Of a stretch of 64,000 bases of DNA, positions 8,335 through 18,937 are shown piece by piece. The notes below the pieces were generated by a model. It searched no databases and was not told where the DNA came from. It saw only the letters and a list, made by a program, of their open reading frames with translations. The position numbers and the translations under genes were made by a program. Each line of letters begins with the position of its first letter. Position 1 is the stretch's first letter. Source of the DNA: Quinella sp. 2Q5 (GTDB lineage Bacteria; Bacillota; Negativicutes; Selenomonadales; Selenomonadaceae); the NCBI GenBank assembly GCA_015206785.1, contig JADEZQ010000009.1, positions 1 to 64,000 on the forward strand, given 5' to 3'.

Positions 8335-10050
8335 TTACACTTCGACGATAATCGGTAAAATCATCGGGCGACGGCGCGTCTGTTCAAACAGGAACTGCGC
8401 CAGCGCGTCGCGTATGTTGAGCTTGATTGTCATCCAATCGGAAGTTTGGTCGTCCTTGCAACGTTTGAGAACGTGGAAGACACGGCTACGCGCATCCTCC
8501 ATGAGCCGTTCGGATTCGCGGACATAGACGAAGCCGCGCGAAACGATGTCCGGACCCGAAACGATTCTGCCGGTGGCGCGGTTCATGGTGACGACGACAA
8601 TCATTATGCCGTCTTGGGAGAGCTGTCGACGGTCGCGCATGACGATATTGCCCACGTCGCCGACGCCGAGCCCGTCAACCATGATGACGCCCGCTTGAAC
8701 ATGTCCGGCGATTTTGCCGCTGTCGCGTGTGAGTTCAATGACGGCACCGTTTTCGCCGAGCAGAATGTTTTCGCGGTTCATGCCCATCTCTTCGGCAAGT
8801 TTGGCGTGCGCGAACAGGTGATGCAGTTCGCCGTGGACGGGCATAAAAAATTTCGGCTTGACCAGGTTGTGAATCAGGCGCAATTCGTCGCGGGAGGCGT
8901 GACCCGAAACGTGAATGCCTTCTTCGCGGCGGTGAATGACATTGGCACCGAGCCGAAGCAGATTGTCCACGGTCTTGGCTACGAGTTTTTCATTGCCGGG
9001 GATCGGCGTTGCAGAGATGATGACGGTATCGCCGGGGATAACGTCAACTTGTCGGTGGTCGCTCATTGCCATGCGAGTGAGTGCGCTCATCGGTTCGCCC
9101 TGGCTGCCCGTGGTGATGATGACGATTTTGTTGGCGGGGTAGCTGCGGATGTCTTCCACGTCGATGATTGTGCCTTCGGGCGCGTGAATGTAACCTAGCT
9201 CCAGCGAGATGTTGACGACGTTGACCATGCTCCGACCCAGAATTGCCACGCGACGACGATAACGGATTGCCGTGTCGATTGCCTGCTGAATGCGGTGGAC
9301 ATTCGATGAGAACGTCGCCACGATGATTCTGCCCGTCGCGTTCTGAAAAACACGATTGAACGCCGCGCCGACAGTCCGTTCGCTGGCAGTGTGCCCTTCC
9401 TTCTCGGAGTTGGTTGAGTCCGCCATCAACAGCAACACGCCGCGTGCGCCAAGGTCAGCGAATCTGCGAAAGTCTGTCATCTTGCCGTCAATGGGCGTGT
9501 AGTCGAGCTTGAAGTCGCCCGTGTGCACAATCATTCCGACGGGAGTTTTGATTGACAGCCCGACACTGTCGGGAATGGAATGGTTCACGCGGATAAAGCC
9601 GACGCTGAAACAACCTACCGGCACGATCTCCCCGCCGGAGACTGCCCGCAAGTTTTTGCATTCCACGCCGTCTTCCTTGAGCCGCCCCGTCAAAATCCCC
9701 AGCGTCAGCTTCGTCCCGTAGACCGGCACGGAAAGTTTCTTCAAGATGTAAGGCAACGCTCCTATGTGGTCTTCGTGTCCGTGAGTCAGGATTATCGCCT
9801 TGAGGCAGTGTTTGTTTTCCATGACGTAGGTGATATCGGGGATAACCAGGTCTATGCCGAGCATATCGTTTTCGGGGAACATGAGCCCCGCGTCGATCAT
9901 AATCATTTCGTCGCCGTAGCGGATGATGGTCATGTTCTTGCCGATCTCGCCCAAGCCGCCCAGCGGGATAATTTTGAGTTTGTTGTCGCCTCGTTGGTCG
10001 CCTCTCAAATAAAATCTCCTCCTCGTGTGAAAATTTTTCCGAACTCTCAA
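8335..10050 (-). CDS. rnj: Ribonuclease J (start probably internal, ~10008)
   Basis: KIIPLGGLGEIGKNMTIIRYGDEMIMIDAGLMFP...ILTHGHEDHIGALPYIL...HTGDFKLD...HVSGHASRDELRLIHNLVKPKFFMPVHGE; metallo-beta-lactamase/beta-CASP RNase J signature. Confidence 0.95.
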   Translation of the reverse strand: MRVRKNFHTRRRFYLRGDQRGDNKLKIIPLGGLGEIGKNMTIIRYGDEMIMIDAGLMFPENDMLGIDLVIPDITYVMENKHCLKAIILTHGHEDHIGALPYILKKLSVPVYGTKLTLGILTGRLKEDGVECKNLRAVSGGEIVPVGCFSVGFIRVNHSIPDSVGLSIKTPVGMIVHTGDFKLDYTPIDGKMTDFRRFADLGARGVLLLMADSTNSEKEGHTASERTVGAAFNRVFQNATGRIIVATFSSNVHRIQQAIDTAIRYRRRVAILGRSMVNVVNISLELGYIHAPEGTIIDVEDIRSYPANKIVIITTGSQGEPMSALTRMAMSDHRQVDVIPGDTVIISATPIPGNEKLVAKTVDNLLRLGANVIHRREEGIHVSGHASRDELRLIHNLVKPKFFMPVHGELHHLFAHAKLAEEMGMNRENILLGENGAVIELTRDSGKIAGHVQAGVIMVDGLGVGDVGNIVMRDRRQLSQDGIMIVVVTMNRATGRIVSGPDIVSRGFVYVRESERLMEDARSRVFHVLKRCKDDQTSDWMTIKLNIRDALAQFLFEQTRRRPMILPIIVEV

Positions 10051-10129
10051 CGCTTACGGCATTGTATCAAATCGGCAGGGGCAATGCAATTTTTATTTTG
10101 ACCGCCAACTTCACCGGAGCCCGCGAAAA

Positions 10130-10158
10130 TTGACAACCTTCCGCCGCGCTTGTACAAT
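10130..10158 (+). promoter_or_regulatory. Sigma70-type promoter for argGH
   Basis: TTGACA (10130-10135), 17-nt spacer, TACAAT (10153-10158), ~45 bp before the argG start. Confidence 0.7.
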
Positions 10159-10202
10159 GCAAACGTCTTCGGACAAAAATTTTTTTGGAGGAGATCACTC
10201 AC

Positions 10203-11405
10203 ATGAAAGACACCGTCAAGAAAGTTGCACTCGCCTACAGCGGCGGGCTCGATACTTCGGTCATCATTCCGTGGCTCAAAGAAAATTACGGTTGCGAAGT
10301 CGTTGCGGTTTGCGCGGACGTCGGGCAGGGCGACGAACTCGATGCCGTGCACGACAAGGCTTTGGCTTCCGGCGCGTCCAAAGTTTTTATCGCCGACCTC
10401 ACGCGCGACTTCATCGAGAATTACATCTTCCCCACGCTCAAAGCCGGCGCGACCTACGAGGAAAAATATTTGCTCGGAACTTCTTTCGCACGCCCGATTA
10501 TCGCCAAACGTCTCGTGGAAATTGCGCTGGCTGAAGGTTGCGACGCTGTTGCTCACGGCGCGACCGGCAAGGGCAACGACCAAGTCCGCTTCGAACTCAC
10601 CGTCAAGGCTCTGGCTCCCGAACTCAAGATCATTGCTCCTTGGCGCGAATGGGATCTCGACAGCCGCGAAGCCGAAATCGAATACGCCAAAGCGCACAAC
10701 ATTCCGATTCCCACCGCCAACAAGACTTACAGCATGGACAGGAACATCTGGCACCTTTCGCACGAAGGCAGCGACCTTGAAGACCCGTGGAATGCGCCGC
10801 AGAACAAAATGTTCCTCATCAGCTGTGCCCCCGAAGACGCCCCCGATACGCCCGAAGAAGTCACCGTCGATTTTGAACGCGGCATTCCCGTCGCCGTCAA
10901 CGGTCAAAAACTCGGTGCGGTGGAATTGGTCACGCTCCTCAACGAAATCGGCGCACGCAACGGCGTCGGCATCGTCGATATCTGCGAAAACCGTCTGGTC
11001 GGCATGAAGAGCCGCGGCGTCTACGAAAATCCTGCCGGCTCGATTCTCTACTACGCTCATCGCGAACTGGAATATCTCTGCCTGGACCGCGCGACCTTCC
11101 ACTTCAAACAACACGTCGCCATCAAGTACGGCGAGCTGGTTTATGACGGCATGTGGTTCTGCCAACTGCGCGAGGCTCTTGCCGCGTTCGTCGACGAAAC
11201 TCAAAAGACCGTCACCGGCACCGTCCGCCTCAAGCTCTACAAAGGCAACATCATCAGCGCGGGCAGCAAGTCGCCGCATTCGCTCTACAGCCAAGAGTTC
11301 GTCACCTTCGAGCACGACGACGTTTATAATCAAGCCGACGCCACGGGCTTCATCAATCTGTTCGGTCTGCCGCTGAAAGTTCGCGCGTTGGTGAACAAGC
11401 AATGA
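10203..11405 (+). CDS. argG: Argininosuccinate synthase
   Basis: [43 protein letters not shown]...; SGGLDTS P-loop; RBS GGAGGAGAT upstream. Confidence 0.97.
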   Translation: MKDTVKKVALAYSGGLDTSVIIPWLKENYGCEVVAVCADVGQGDELDAVHDKALASGASKVFIADLTRDFIENYIFPTLKAGATYEEKYLLGTSFARPIIAKRLVEIALAEGCDAVAHGATGKGNDQVRFELTVKALAPELKIIAPWREWDLDSREAEIEYAKAHNIPIPTANKTYSMDRNIWHLSHEGSDLEDPWNAPQNKMFLISCAPEDAPDTPEEVTVDFERGIPVAVNGQKLGAVELVTLLNEIGARNGVGIVDICENRLVGMKSRGVYENPAGSILYYAHRELEYLCLDRATFHFKQHVAIKYGELVYDGMWFCQLREALAAFVDETQKTVTGTVRLKLYKGNIISAGSKSPHSLYSQEFVTFEHDDVYNQADATGFINLFGLPLKVRALVNKQ

Positions 11406-12787
11406 GCGAAAAGCTTTGGGGCGGACGGTTCGAGAAATCCACCGACGAAATGATCAACGACTTCCAAGCGTCGATAAACTTCGATAAGCGCATGTACCGC
11501 GAGGACATCGAAGGCTCCATTGCGCACGCGAAAATGCTTGCGGCGCAGGGGATCATCTCCGCCGAGGACGCCGACAAAATCTGCGCGGGCTTATCGAAGA
11601 TTCGCGAACGGATTGACGCGGGCGAGTTCGACTTCTCCGTCGCGCTTGAGGATATCCACATGAACATCGAGCAGGCTCTGACGGATTCAATCGGCGCGGC
11701 GGGCGGACGTCTTCACACGGCACGCAGTCGCAATGATCAGGTCGCGCTCGACACGCACCTTTACATGCGCCGTCAGGTTCGCGAAGTTCAGCGGCTGATT
11801 GTGCAACTGCAAGACGCGCTGGTCACCGCCGCCGAAAAAAATTCCGACGTCATCTTCCCCGGCTACACGCACCTTCAGCGCGCGCAACCGATTCTGTTCG
11901 CGCATCATCTGCTGGCGTATTTCTCCATGCTGCAACGAGACTTCGACAGGTTCAGCGGCGTCTACGAACGGGCGGACATCATGCCGCTGGGTGCGGGTGC
12001 TTTGGCGGGGACGACGTTGCCAATCGACCGACGCTTCGTCGCAAAGGAACTTGAATTCGCCGCGCTGTACTCGAACAGTTTGGACGCCGTCAGCGACCGC
12101 GACTACCTGCTGGAATTTTTGTCCGCCGCGTCGATTCTGATGGTGCACCTGTCGCGCTTGAGCGAAGAGATTATTTTGTGGTGCTCGCGGGAATTCTCGT
12201 TCGTGGAGTTGGACGACGCACATTGCACCGGCTCATCAATGATGCCGCAGAAAAAAAATCCCGACGTCCCCGAACTCGTCCGCGGCAAAGCCGGTCGCGT
12301 CATCGGTCACTTGATGGCACTGCTCACCACCGTCAAGGCTCTGCCGCTCGCCTACAACAAAGACCTGCAGGAGGACAAGGAAGGCGTGTTCGACGCGCTC
12401 GACACCGTGAAATTTTCGCTGGCGGTCTTCGCGCAGATTATCGCGGGCATGAAGGTTCGCCGCGAACAAATGCGCCGCGCCGTCGAAGAGGATTTCAGCA
12501 ACGCCACCGACCTTGCCGACTATCTCGTCCGAAAGAATATGCCCTTCCGCCAAGCGCACGCCGTCGCCGGAAAACTCGTTCACCATTGCATCGAACGCGG
12601 CGTTTGGCTGAAGGATTTGACGCTTGACGAAATGCGCACGTTCAGCAATTTGTTCGACGCCGACATTCACGACGCAATCCGCCCCGAAACATGTGTTGCC
12701 GCACGAAATTCTTTGGGTGGAACTTCGCCCGCGCAGGTCGCTGCCCAAATTCAATCGGCTCGCGCGTGGCTCGACAGTCACCGCTGA
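11402..12787 (+). CDS. argH: Argininosuccinate lyase
   Basis: [32 protein letters not shown]...[17 protein letters not shown]...[20 protein letters not shown]. Confidence 0.97.
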   Translation: MSEKLWGGRFEKSTDEMINDFQASINFDKRMYREDIEGSIAHAKMLAAQGIISAEDADKICAGLSKIRERIDAGEFDFSVALEDIHMNIEQALTDSIGAAGGRLHTARSRNDQVALDTHLYMRRQVREVQRLIVQLQDALVTAAEKNSDVIFPGYTHLQRAQPILFAHHLLAYFSMLQRDFDRFSGVYERADIMPLGAGALAGTTLPIDRRFVAKELEFAALYSNSLDAVSDRDYLLEFLSAASILMVHLSRLSEEIILWCSREFSFVELDDAHCTGSSMMPQKKNPDVPELVRGKAGRVIGHLMALLTTVKALPLAYNKDLQEDKEGVFDALDTVKFSLAVFAQIIAGMKVRREQMRRAVEEDFSNATDLADYLVRKNMPFRQAHAVAGKLVHHCIERGVWLKDLTLDEMRTFSNLFDADIHDAIRPETCVAARNSLGGTSPAQVAAQIQSARAWLDSHR

Positions 12788-12799
12788 ATTCAATCGCGC

Positions 12800-12852
12800 A
12801 AAAAAAATTCCCCACCGTTCACGATGAGCGGCGGGGAAAATTTTTTTTCGGG
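12800..12852. terminator. Bidirectional terminator between argH and mtlD
   Basis: aaaaaaattccccaccgttcacgatgagcggcggggaaaatttttttt: GC hairpin flanked by A and T runs. Confidence 0.7.
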
Positions 12853-12867
12853 GATTGATGACGAATG

Positions 12868-14001
12868 TCAGAGGTTGGCTTTGATGAGCGCGAAGAGTTT
12901 GGAATCGGCGGCGGCACCCGTGAAGTGAGTTATCGCGGCGTCGATGCCGTTCGCCTTGATGAAGTCCTGAACTTCGACGGCTTCCTTATCCTCGGCGTAG
13001 TCGAACTTCAACGCGGCGGCGATGACCTTAGCCAGAGCGTTGGGAGTCTTGCCGCGTTCGAGAAGTTGCGTTGCGGGGCTGACGAGACGATCTGCGGCGG
13101 AGAGTTTGCGTTTCGGCCCGCGAGCCACGCGCGTCACTTCGTCGGAGAGGTTCGGGTTCTTGAAGCGGGTTTCGGTCGTGGCGACGTACTTGCCGTGAAC
13201 TTCGGGGTCGAAGCCGTATTTATCGATGAGCAACGCGGAGGTCTCTGCCCAAACTGCGCGGGCGGCGGCAACAATCTCGTCGTCCTGCATTGCGCGGCTC
13301 ATGTCGGTGTAGCCCTTCTGGTAAGCGAGGTAGGCAATCGACGCGTGACCGGTGTTGACGGTGAAGAGCTTGCGTTCGATGTACGCGCCGAGATTGTCGA
13401 CGAGCGTCATGCCTTTGATGGCGGGAATTTCACCGACGACGCCCTTGGAGTCAACGTCCCATTCGGCGTAGGGCTCAACCTTGACCAAAAGCTTCTCGTC
13501 GTTCTTCTGCAGGGGGACGATGCGATCAACCGCGGCGTCGGGGAAACCGATGAGCTTGTCGACCGCGGGCTTGATGTCGTCGGGCAGGTTGTCGTAGACG
13601 AAATTCTTCAGCACGGTGGAGCCGCCGACCATGTTCTCGCAAGCGATGATGTTGAGCGGTGTTTGATTGACGGCGACGCGCTTGACCAGACCCTTGGCGA
13701 TGTTGGGTGCGATGAACTTCAAGATGTTCGGACCGATGGCAGTCGTCACGATGTCGGCGTCGCAGATGGCGTCGAGCAGCGCGTCAAGATTCTCGTTGCT
13801 GTTGATTGCGCTGACGTTGGTGACCAAAGTTTTTTCCGCCGCGCCGAAGATTTGCACGTTGTACTTGCCGAGCGTGTTGATGTCGTTGACGAGCGGAGCC
13901 GCCACGTCCACGAACGTGATGTGATAGCCCGCCTGACTGAGCAACAAGCCGATGAAGCCGCGCCCGATGTTGCCCGCGCCGAAGTGTACAGCCTTCTTCA
14001 T
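12868..14001 (-). CDS. mtlD: Mannitol-1-phosphate 5-dehydrogenase
   Basis: MKKAVHFGAGNIGRGFIGLLLSQAGYHITFVDV...; Rossmann motif GAGNIGRGF typical of MtlD; next to mtlA. Confidence 0.95.
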   Translation of the reverse strand: MKKAVHFGAGNIGRGFIGLLLSQAGYHITFVDVAAPLVNDINTLGKYNVQIFGAAEKTLVTNVSAINSNENLDALLDAICDADIVTTAIGPNILKFIAPNIAKGLVKRVAVNQTPLNIIACENMVGGSTVLKNFVYDNLPDDIKPAVDKLIGFPDAAVDRIVPLQKNDEKLLVKVEPYAEWDVDSKGVVGEIPAIKGMTLVDNLGAYIERKLFTVNTGHASIAYLAYQKGYTDMSRAMQDDEIVAAARAVWAETSALLIDKYGFDPEVHGKYVATTETRFKNPNLSDEVTRVARGPKRKLSAADRLVSPATQLLERGKTPNALAKVIAAALKFDYAEDKEAVEVQDFIKANGIDAAITHFTGAAADSKLFALIKANL

Positions 14002-14013
14002 GTCGTTACCTCC

Positions 14014-15918
14014 TTAGCCCTTCGTGAACATATCGAAGAGAACTTGCGGATCCTTCGTGGTGTAAGCCTTCTGCAAATCTTCTTCGCTGTATTCCATGGT
14101 GATGGTCGCGAGATTGGCGATGATTGCCAGATGATCGTCGCCTTTGCCGGCGATGCCGACGATGAGGTGCGCGGTGTTTTCGTCGGAGAACTTGACGCCC
14201 TGCGGATATTGCATGACAACGAGACCGGTTTTGATGACGTGTTTCTTGACAGCGTTCTCACCGTGGGGAATGGCGATACCCTGCCCGATGTAGGTGGAGA
14301 TGTCGCGTTCGCGTGCCAACATGCCTTCGATGTATTCCTTCTCGACGTAGCCGCTCTTGAAGAGCAGTTCGCCCGCCGCACGAATCGCTTCTTCCTTGCT
14401 GACGGACTTCAAGCCGACCTTGACGTTGTCCTTGATAAGGACGCCTTCCTTGAGCGCGGTGGAAGCTTCTTCTTCGCCGCCGCCGTCAGACGCGGGAGCT
14501 TCGACGCCGCCGCCTTTGAGACGTTCGCTGATGATGTCGTAGACGTTGTTGTTGGTGAAGTCTTTAACCCAGATGTGTTCGGCTTGCGGAGAATCTGCGC
14601 GGGCACGTTCAGCAAGTTTCTCGTGGCTGACGACGATTTGCGCGTCCTTGGGAATGTTGCCGATTGCGAAGTTCTTGACGGTGATGTTCTTGTAGCCGTC
14701 CTTCTGGAGTTTCTTGCGAAGAGCCGCCGCGCCGAGAGCTGATGAGCCCATGCCCGCGTCGCAAGCGTAAGCGATGAATTTGATATCTTTGCCGGCAACT
14801 TGCGGTTCGCCTTCAACCGATTGACCCTTCGACGCCGCCTTCATTGCCTTCATGTTCGCCTGAGCCGCTTCGAGAGCGTCTTCCTTCTCCGCATCAGCCG
14901 CAGCCGTTGCTTTGATGAAGATTGACGAGACCGCGAAGCTTACACCGGCCGCCGCCGCGACAGCCGCAACGTTGGCGAAGTACGCGCCCGGAGCCGTCAT
15001 GGCCATAATCGCGATGAATGAGCCGGGAGCCGCGGGAGCAACCAGACCACCGTTGAGCATGGTGAGCGTGAAGACGCCGGTGACGCCGCCCGCCATAACC
15101 GCAAGGATCAGCGTGGGTTTCATGAGAACGTAGGGGAAATAGATTTCGTGAATGCCGCCGAAGAAGTGGATGATGACCGCGCCGGGAGCCGAGCCGCGAG
15201 CGTTGCCGACGCCGAACAGCGAGTATGCCAACAGCACGCCGAGACCGGGTCCGGGGTTCGATTCGATCATGAAGAAGACCGACTTGCCGACTTCCTGAGC
15301 TTGTTGCATGCCCAGCGGAGTGAAGACGCCGTGGTTGATTGCGTTGTTGAGGAACAGAATCTTTGCCGGCTCAACCAACAGCGAAACCAGCGGGAGCATA
15401 CCCGCGCTGACTATGGCACCGACCGCAGAGGCAAGCCCGTCCGTGATGCTTGAGACTATCGGACCGACGAAGCTGTAGGCCGCGCAGGCAAGCACGCCGC
15501 CGAGGATACCCGCCGAAAAGTTGTTGACCAACATCTCGAAGCCGCCGGGGATTGAATCTTGCGCCGCCTCGTCAAACTTCTTGATGACGATGCCGCCGAT
15601 GGGACCCATAATCATTGCGCCCATGAACATTGGGATATCCGTGCCGACGATGATGCCCGCCGTGGCGATTGCACCGACGACGCCGCCGCGGTGACCGTAG
15701 ACGACTTCGCCGCCCGTAAAGCCGATCAATGTCGGCAACAGCCATTTCGCCATTGGTCCGACAAGTTCCGCCAGACCCTCGTTGGGAATCCAGCCCGCGG
15801 GAATAAAGAGTGCTGTGATGAAACCCCAAGCAATGAACGCGCCGATATTGGGCATGACCATCGCGCTGAGGAATCGACCAAACTTTTGCATGGCCTCTTG
15901 CATGGATAACACCTCCAA
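14014..15918 (-). CDS. mtlA: PTS mannitol transporter EIICBA
   Basis: EIIC (QKFGRFLSAMVMPNIGAFIAWGFITALFIP), EIIB (KFIAYACDAGMGSSALGAAALRKKL), EIIA (YIGQGIAIPHGENAVKKHVIKTGLVVMQYPQGV). Confidence 0.95.
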   Translation of the reverse strand: MEVLSMQEAMQKFGRFLSAMVMPNIGAFIAWGFITALFIPAGWIPNEGLAELVGPMAKWLLPTLIGFTGGEVVYGHRGGVVGAIATAGIIVGTDIPMFMGAMIMGPIGGIVIKKFDEAAQDSIPGGFEMLVNNFSAGILGGVLACAAYSFVGPIVSSITDGLASAVGAIVSAGMLPLVSLLVEPAKILFLNNAINHGVFTPLGMQQAQEVGKSVFFMIESNPGPGLGVLLAYSLFGVGNARGSAPGAVIIHFFGGIHEIYFPYVLMKPTLILAVMAGGVTGVFTLTMLNGGLVAPAAPGSFIAIMAMTAPGAYFANVAAVAAAAGVSFAVSSIFIKATAAADAEKEDALEAAQANMKAMKAASKGQSVEGEPQVAGKDIKFIAYACDAGMGSSALGAAALRKKLQKDGYKNITVKNFAIGNIPKDAQIVVSHEKLAERARADSPQAEHIWVKDFTNNNVYDIISERLKGGGVEAPASDGGGEEEASTALKEGVLIKDNVKVGLKSVSKEEAIRAAGELLFKSGYVEKEYIEGMLARERDISTYIGQGIAIPHGENAVKKHVIKTGLVVMQYPQGVKFSDENTAHLIVGIAGKGDDHLAIIANLATITMEYSEEDLQKAYTTKDPQVLFDMFTKG

Positions 15919-16020
15919 AAAAACTTTTGTAAACCCTACGATGTGATTCTATCCGCCGTCGGCTCAATCGGCAAGCAAAACACCTTGCGCGCTGTCCGTA
16001 AATCCTGCGGACAAAATTGC

Positions 16021-16048
16021 TTGACAAGGTAACTTTGCAAGTTATAAT
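16021..16048 (+). promoter_or_regulatory. Sigma70-type promoter in the mtlA/GntR-regulator divergent region
   Basis: TTGACA (16021-16026), 16-nt spacer, TATAAT (16043-16048). Confidence 0.65.
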
Positions 16049-16106
16049 TAGCACAATATTTTTCAGCGTCATTTGAACACGTTTTCTATGGAAAGGACGT
16101 TGCCCT

Positions 16107-16838
16107 ATGGAAGTCGGCGAGGTTGTTGAGAAAAATTTCTTGCGCCCGATTGACAACACGTCGGTTGTACAACAAGTGATAGATCGTTTAACTTATGCGA
16201 TGATTTACAAAGAACTGCGACCGGGCGACAAGCTGCCAACCGAAATGGAATTGGCGGCAAGTTTCGGCGTCGGACGCAATTCCATCCGCGAGGCGATAAA
16301 AATTCTGGTCTCCTTCGGCGTGTTGGATATCCGACGACCCGAAGGAACGTTCGTTGCAAGCGGCTTCTCCGACAAGATGATTAACCCGTTGCTCTACGGC
16401 ATCATTCTCGATCAATCCGATTCAATCGATTCGCTCAAGGAACTGCGCGAGTGGGTGGACTTCGGCATTCTGGAATTGGCTATGGAAAAGGCGAAGGCGG
16501 AAGATATCTTCCACCTTGAGGAGCGGCTCAATAATCTGCTGACCGAAATCGACGGCGGCGACGCGCAGAAGGTTTTCGTTGCCGACGACGACTTTCACGA
16601 GGCAATCTCTGCCGCCGCGCACAATTCCCTGCTCGGACAAATCGCCAAGCTCGTGCGCACGTTGACCAGCGAAATGCGCATGCAGACCATCAGCAACATG
16701 CTCAAGCTCGGCAAGGGCGACGCCCTGAAAAAAGCTCACGAGGATCTGTTTGGAATCATTGATCACAAGAACGACGCGGCGGCGCGTCAATTGCTCGTCG
16801 AAGGATATTTCTACCGCTACAATGTCCTGCGCAAATGA
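16107..16838 (+). CDS. FadR/GntR-family transcriptional regulator
   Basis: ...VVQQVIDRLTYAMIYKELRPGDKLPTEMELAASFGVGRNSIREAIKILVSFGVLDIRRPEGTFVASGFSDKM; GntR wHTH and FCD-like C-terminus; divergent from mtlA. Confidence 0.9.
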   Translation: MEVGEVVEKNFLRPIDNTSVVQQVIDRLTYAMIYKELRPGDKLPTEMELAASFGVGRNSIREAIKILVSFGVLDIRRPEGTFVASGFSDKMINPLLYGIILDQSDSIDSLKELREWVDFGILELAMEKAKAEDIFHLEERLNNLLTEIDGGDAQKVFVADDDFHEAISAAAHNSLLGQIAKLVRTLTSEMRMQTISNMLKLGKGDALKKAHEDLFGIIDHKNDAAARQLLVEGYFYRYNVLRK

Positions 16839-16868
16839 TCCCGTTGTCTGCGCTCACTGAAATCGATA

Positions 16869-16897
16869 AAGCCCCGTCGCTTGGCGGGGCTTTTTGT
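16869..16897 (+). terminator. Rho-independent terminator
   Basis: aaagccccgtcgcttggcggggctttttgttt. Confidence 0.85.
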
Positions 16898-17005
16898 TTT
16901 ATGCTATTGGGGCGGGTGACAGCTCGCGACGGGCGGAACCGTCAATCGTGGCGAAATTTTTTGCGTAGGGCGATGGCGTTTGCTATAATCGACGCGGTGA
17001 TTGAC

Positions 17006-18766
17006 ATGAAGAAAATTTTTGACGCGCTGGCGATTTTGCTGACGGTCGCGGCGTTGATGAATCCTGCGAAAGTTTTTGCGGCGGACGGCTGGGCAATCGC
17101 GGCGGAAGCTCTCGGCGTCCTGGCGGCATACAATTCCACGCTGAGGGAGATGCTCGCGCTCGGCAACGATGTCAACGCGCAGATGTCCGTTCGCAAGCAG
17201 GATATAAAGACCAACGGTGCTGACCCGAACAAACGCGACGTCGAGCTCGTCAACTCGGTGATGGCTCGGCTCGTCAACGGCGGGCAATACGAACTGCGCG
17301 TGAACTCCCTGCCGTTCGTCTGGGGCGTCAATGACAGCGATAAGTTCAACGCCGCCTGTTACCCGATGAATTACATCAGCGTCAACCGCGGGCTGGTGCG
17401 CGGGCTCAATTGCGACGAGAATCAACTTGCCGCCGTTCTCGCCCACGAGATGACCCACGGCATTGAACAGCATTCGGCGAAAAGCTATGCACAGGCAGTC
17501 GCTCAACAGCTCGGCGCAATGATGATCGGCATCAACGCTGACCGCGGCAACAACATCGACTGGAGCAGGCTCGGCGCAATGGTTGACTACTCAATCGCAA
17601 AGAACATCAGCACGCCCGCCGAATACGAAGCAGACGAAGGCGGCTTTTACCTGATGACGACGGCGGGCTTCAACCCCGGCGGTGGTGCGGCGGCAATGCG
17701 TCGGCTGGATTATTACGTGCGATATGAGACGCGAGACTTTCTGGAGTTCGACGCGCACGACAAACCTTCCGAACAAACCTTCAGCGACCACCCCGATACC
17801 GAACGTCGCGAGGCAAAATTGTTGGAGCTGATGACCCGTTACGGCGGCGGGCACGTCGACGTTCGCAGGGACGGACGCGCCTATTTCGTGCGAATCGACG
17901 GGCGGGAAATTTTTTATTCCGTCAACATCGGCGACGACCCCAACTCTGCCGCCGTCAATGCCTACTACTTCGCGGGCGGGCTGAGCAAGGCTTTCCACGA
18001 CCACGACAGCGTTGAGGGTTGGAACTTTCGCCGCGTCGGCTCGACCACCGATTTCCTGACGGACGACTTTGCTTATCGCCAGGTTCGTGAGCTTTCTGCG
18101 ATGTACAATCTCGGCGACAAAGTTCAACAGCTCGTCGAAGCCGCCTATCGCAACGAAAGCCCGCAAATCCGTCAACGCATTCACGAGGCTGATTCAGCTC
18201 GCCGCGCCGCCTGGGAAAAAATTCGCGCCGAAGCTGACGGAGCCAAAGCTAAGGACGCCGAACGCCTTCGCATCAACGCCGACATCTACAACGACCACGG
18301 TCACGGCGAACTTGCTTTGGTGCAAATCGAACGCGCCATGCGTGCCGCCAATCAGAACGACGTCGCCGAATGTCTGGGCATTCGCGGACGCGCCAAGGCA
18401 ATCTGCGGCGACTATGACGGTGCTCTCATCGACGCCGACGCCGCCTGCGACCGTGACCCGAAGAATCTGTACAACTTCCTCAATCGTGCGGACGTTCGGC
18501 ATATGCGCGGCGAGATCGATTTGGCAATGGCGGACATCACCCGCGCACTGGCAATCGACGACAAAAACCCCGTCGCTTATCGTCTGCTCGGCGACATCCT
18601 CGACGAACAGGGCAAGAGTGTCGAAGCCGAAGACAGTTACCGCAAAGCCTACGCCCTGTCGAAAAAAAATCCGCACCTGATCCCGCTGACGTACCTGGAG
18701 AAGATTGACCCCGCCGCCGCCGAAAAACTTCGCAAGGTCAACGAGCAACACGACGCCAAATCCTGA
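17006..18766 (+). CDS. Secreted M48-family metalloprotease with C-terminal TPR repeats
   Basis: Signal peptide MKKIFDALAILLTVAALMNPAKVFA; zinc motif VLAHEMTHGIEQHS; EYEADEGGFYLM; TPR-like C-terminus. Internal ATG at 17006 preferred. Confidence 0.85.
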   Translation: MKKIFDALAILLTVAALMNPAKVFAADGWAIAAEALGVLAAYNSTLREMLALGNDVNAQMSVRKQDIKTNGADPNKRDVELVNSVMARLVNGGQYELRVNSLPFVWGVNDSDKFNAACYPMNYISVNRGLVRGLNCDENQLAAVLAHEMTHGIEQHSAKSYAQAVAQQLGAMMIGINADRGNNIDWSRLGAMVDYSIAKNISTPAEYEADEGGFYLMTTAGFNPGGGAAAMRRLDYYVRYETRDFLEFDAHDKPSEQTFSDHPDTERREAKLLELMTRYGGGHVDVRRDGRAYFVRIDGREIFYSVNIGDDPNSAAVNAYYFAGGLSKAFHDHDSVEGWNFRRVGSTTDFLTDDFAYRQVRELSAMYNLGDKVQQLVEAAYRNESPQIRQRIHEADSARRAAWEKIRAEADGAKAKDAERLRINADIYNDHGHGELALVQIERAMRAANQNDVAECLGIRGRAKAICGDYDGALIDADAACDRDPKNLYNFLNRADVRHMRGEIDLAMADITRALAIDDKNPVAYRLLGDILDEQGKSVEAEDSYRKAYALSKKNPHLIPLTYLEKIDPAAAEKLRKVNEQHDAKS

Positions 18767-18790
18767 AACCATCACCGCACCCGTCACCGA

Positions 18791-18917
18791 AGCTGATAAC
18801 GAGGCCGCCCATGGATGGGCGGCCGCCGGCATACGACGACGTGATGCGTCGTTGCCGGCTCGGAGGTCCTTTTCTTTGCTACTTTCTTTTGGACCAGCAA
18901 AAGAAAGTAGATCCAAA
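18791..18917. repeat. Multi-hairpin intergenic repeat, subfamily 1 (copy A)
   Basis: agctgataacgaggccgcccatggatgggcggccgccggcatacgacgacgtgatgcgtcgttgccggctcggaggtccttttctttgctactttcttttggaccagcaaaagaaagtagatccaaa; near-identical to 35949-36075 and 36143-36270. Confidence 0.9.
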
Positions 18918-18937
18918 ACACGAATGGAAGTGACGCA

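Noticed and set aside
10047-11402. 451-aa minus-strand ORF opposite argG
   Set aside because: Antisense shadow of argG; no supporting motif.
12865-14742. 625-aa plus-strand ORF opposite mtlD/mtlA
   Set aside because: Fully antisense to two confidently identified genes; composition typical of the shadow frame in this GC-rich genome; no family motifs or RBS.
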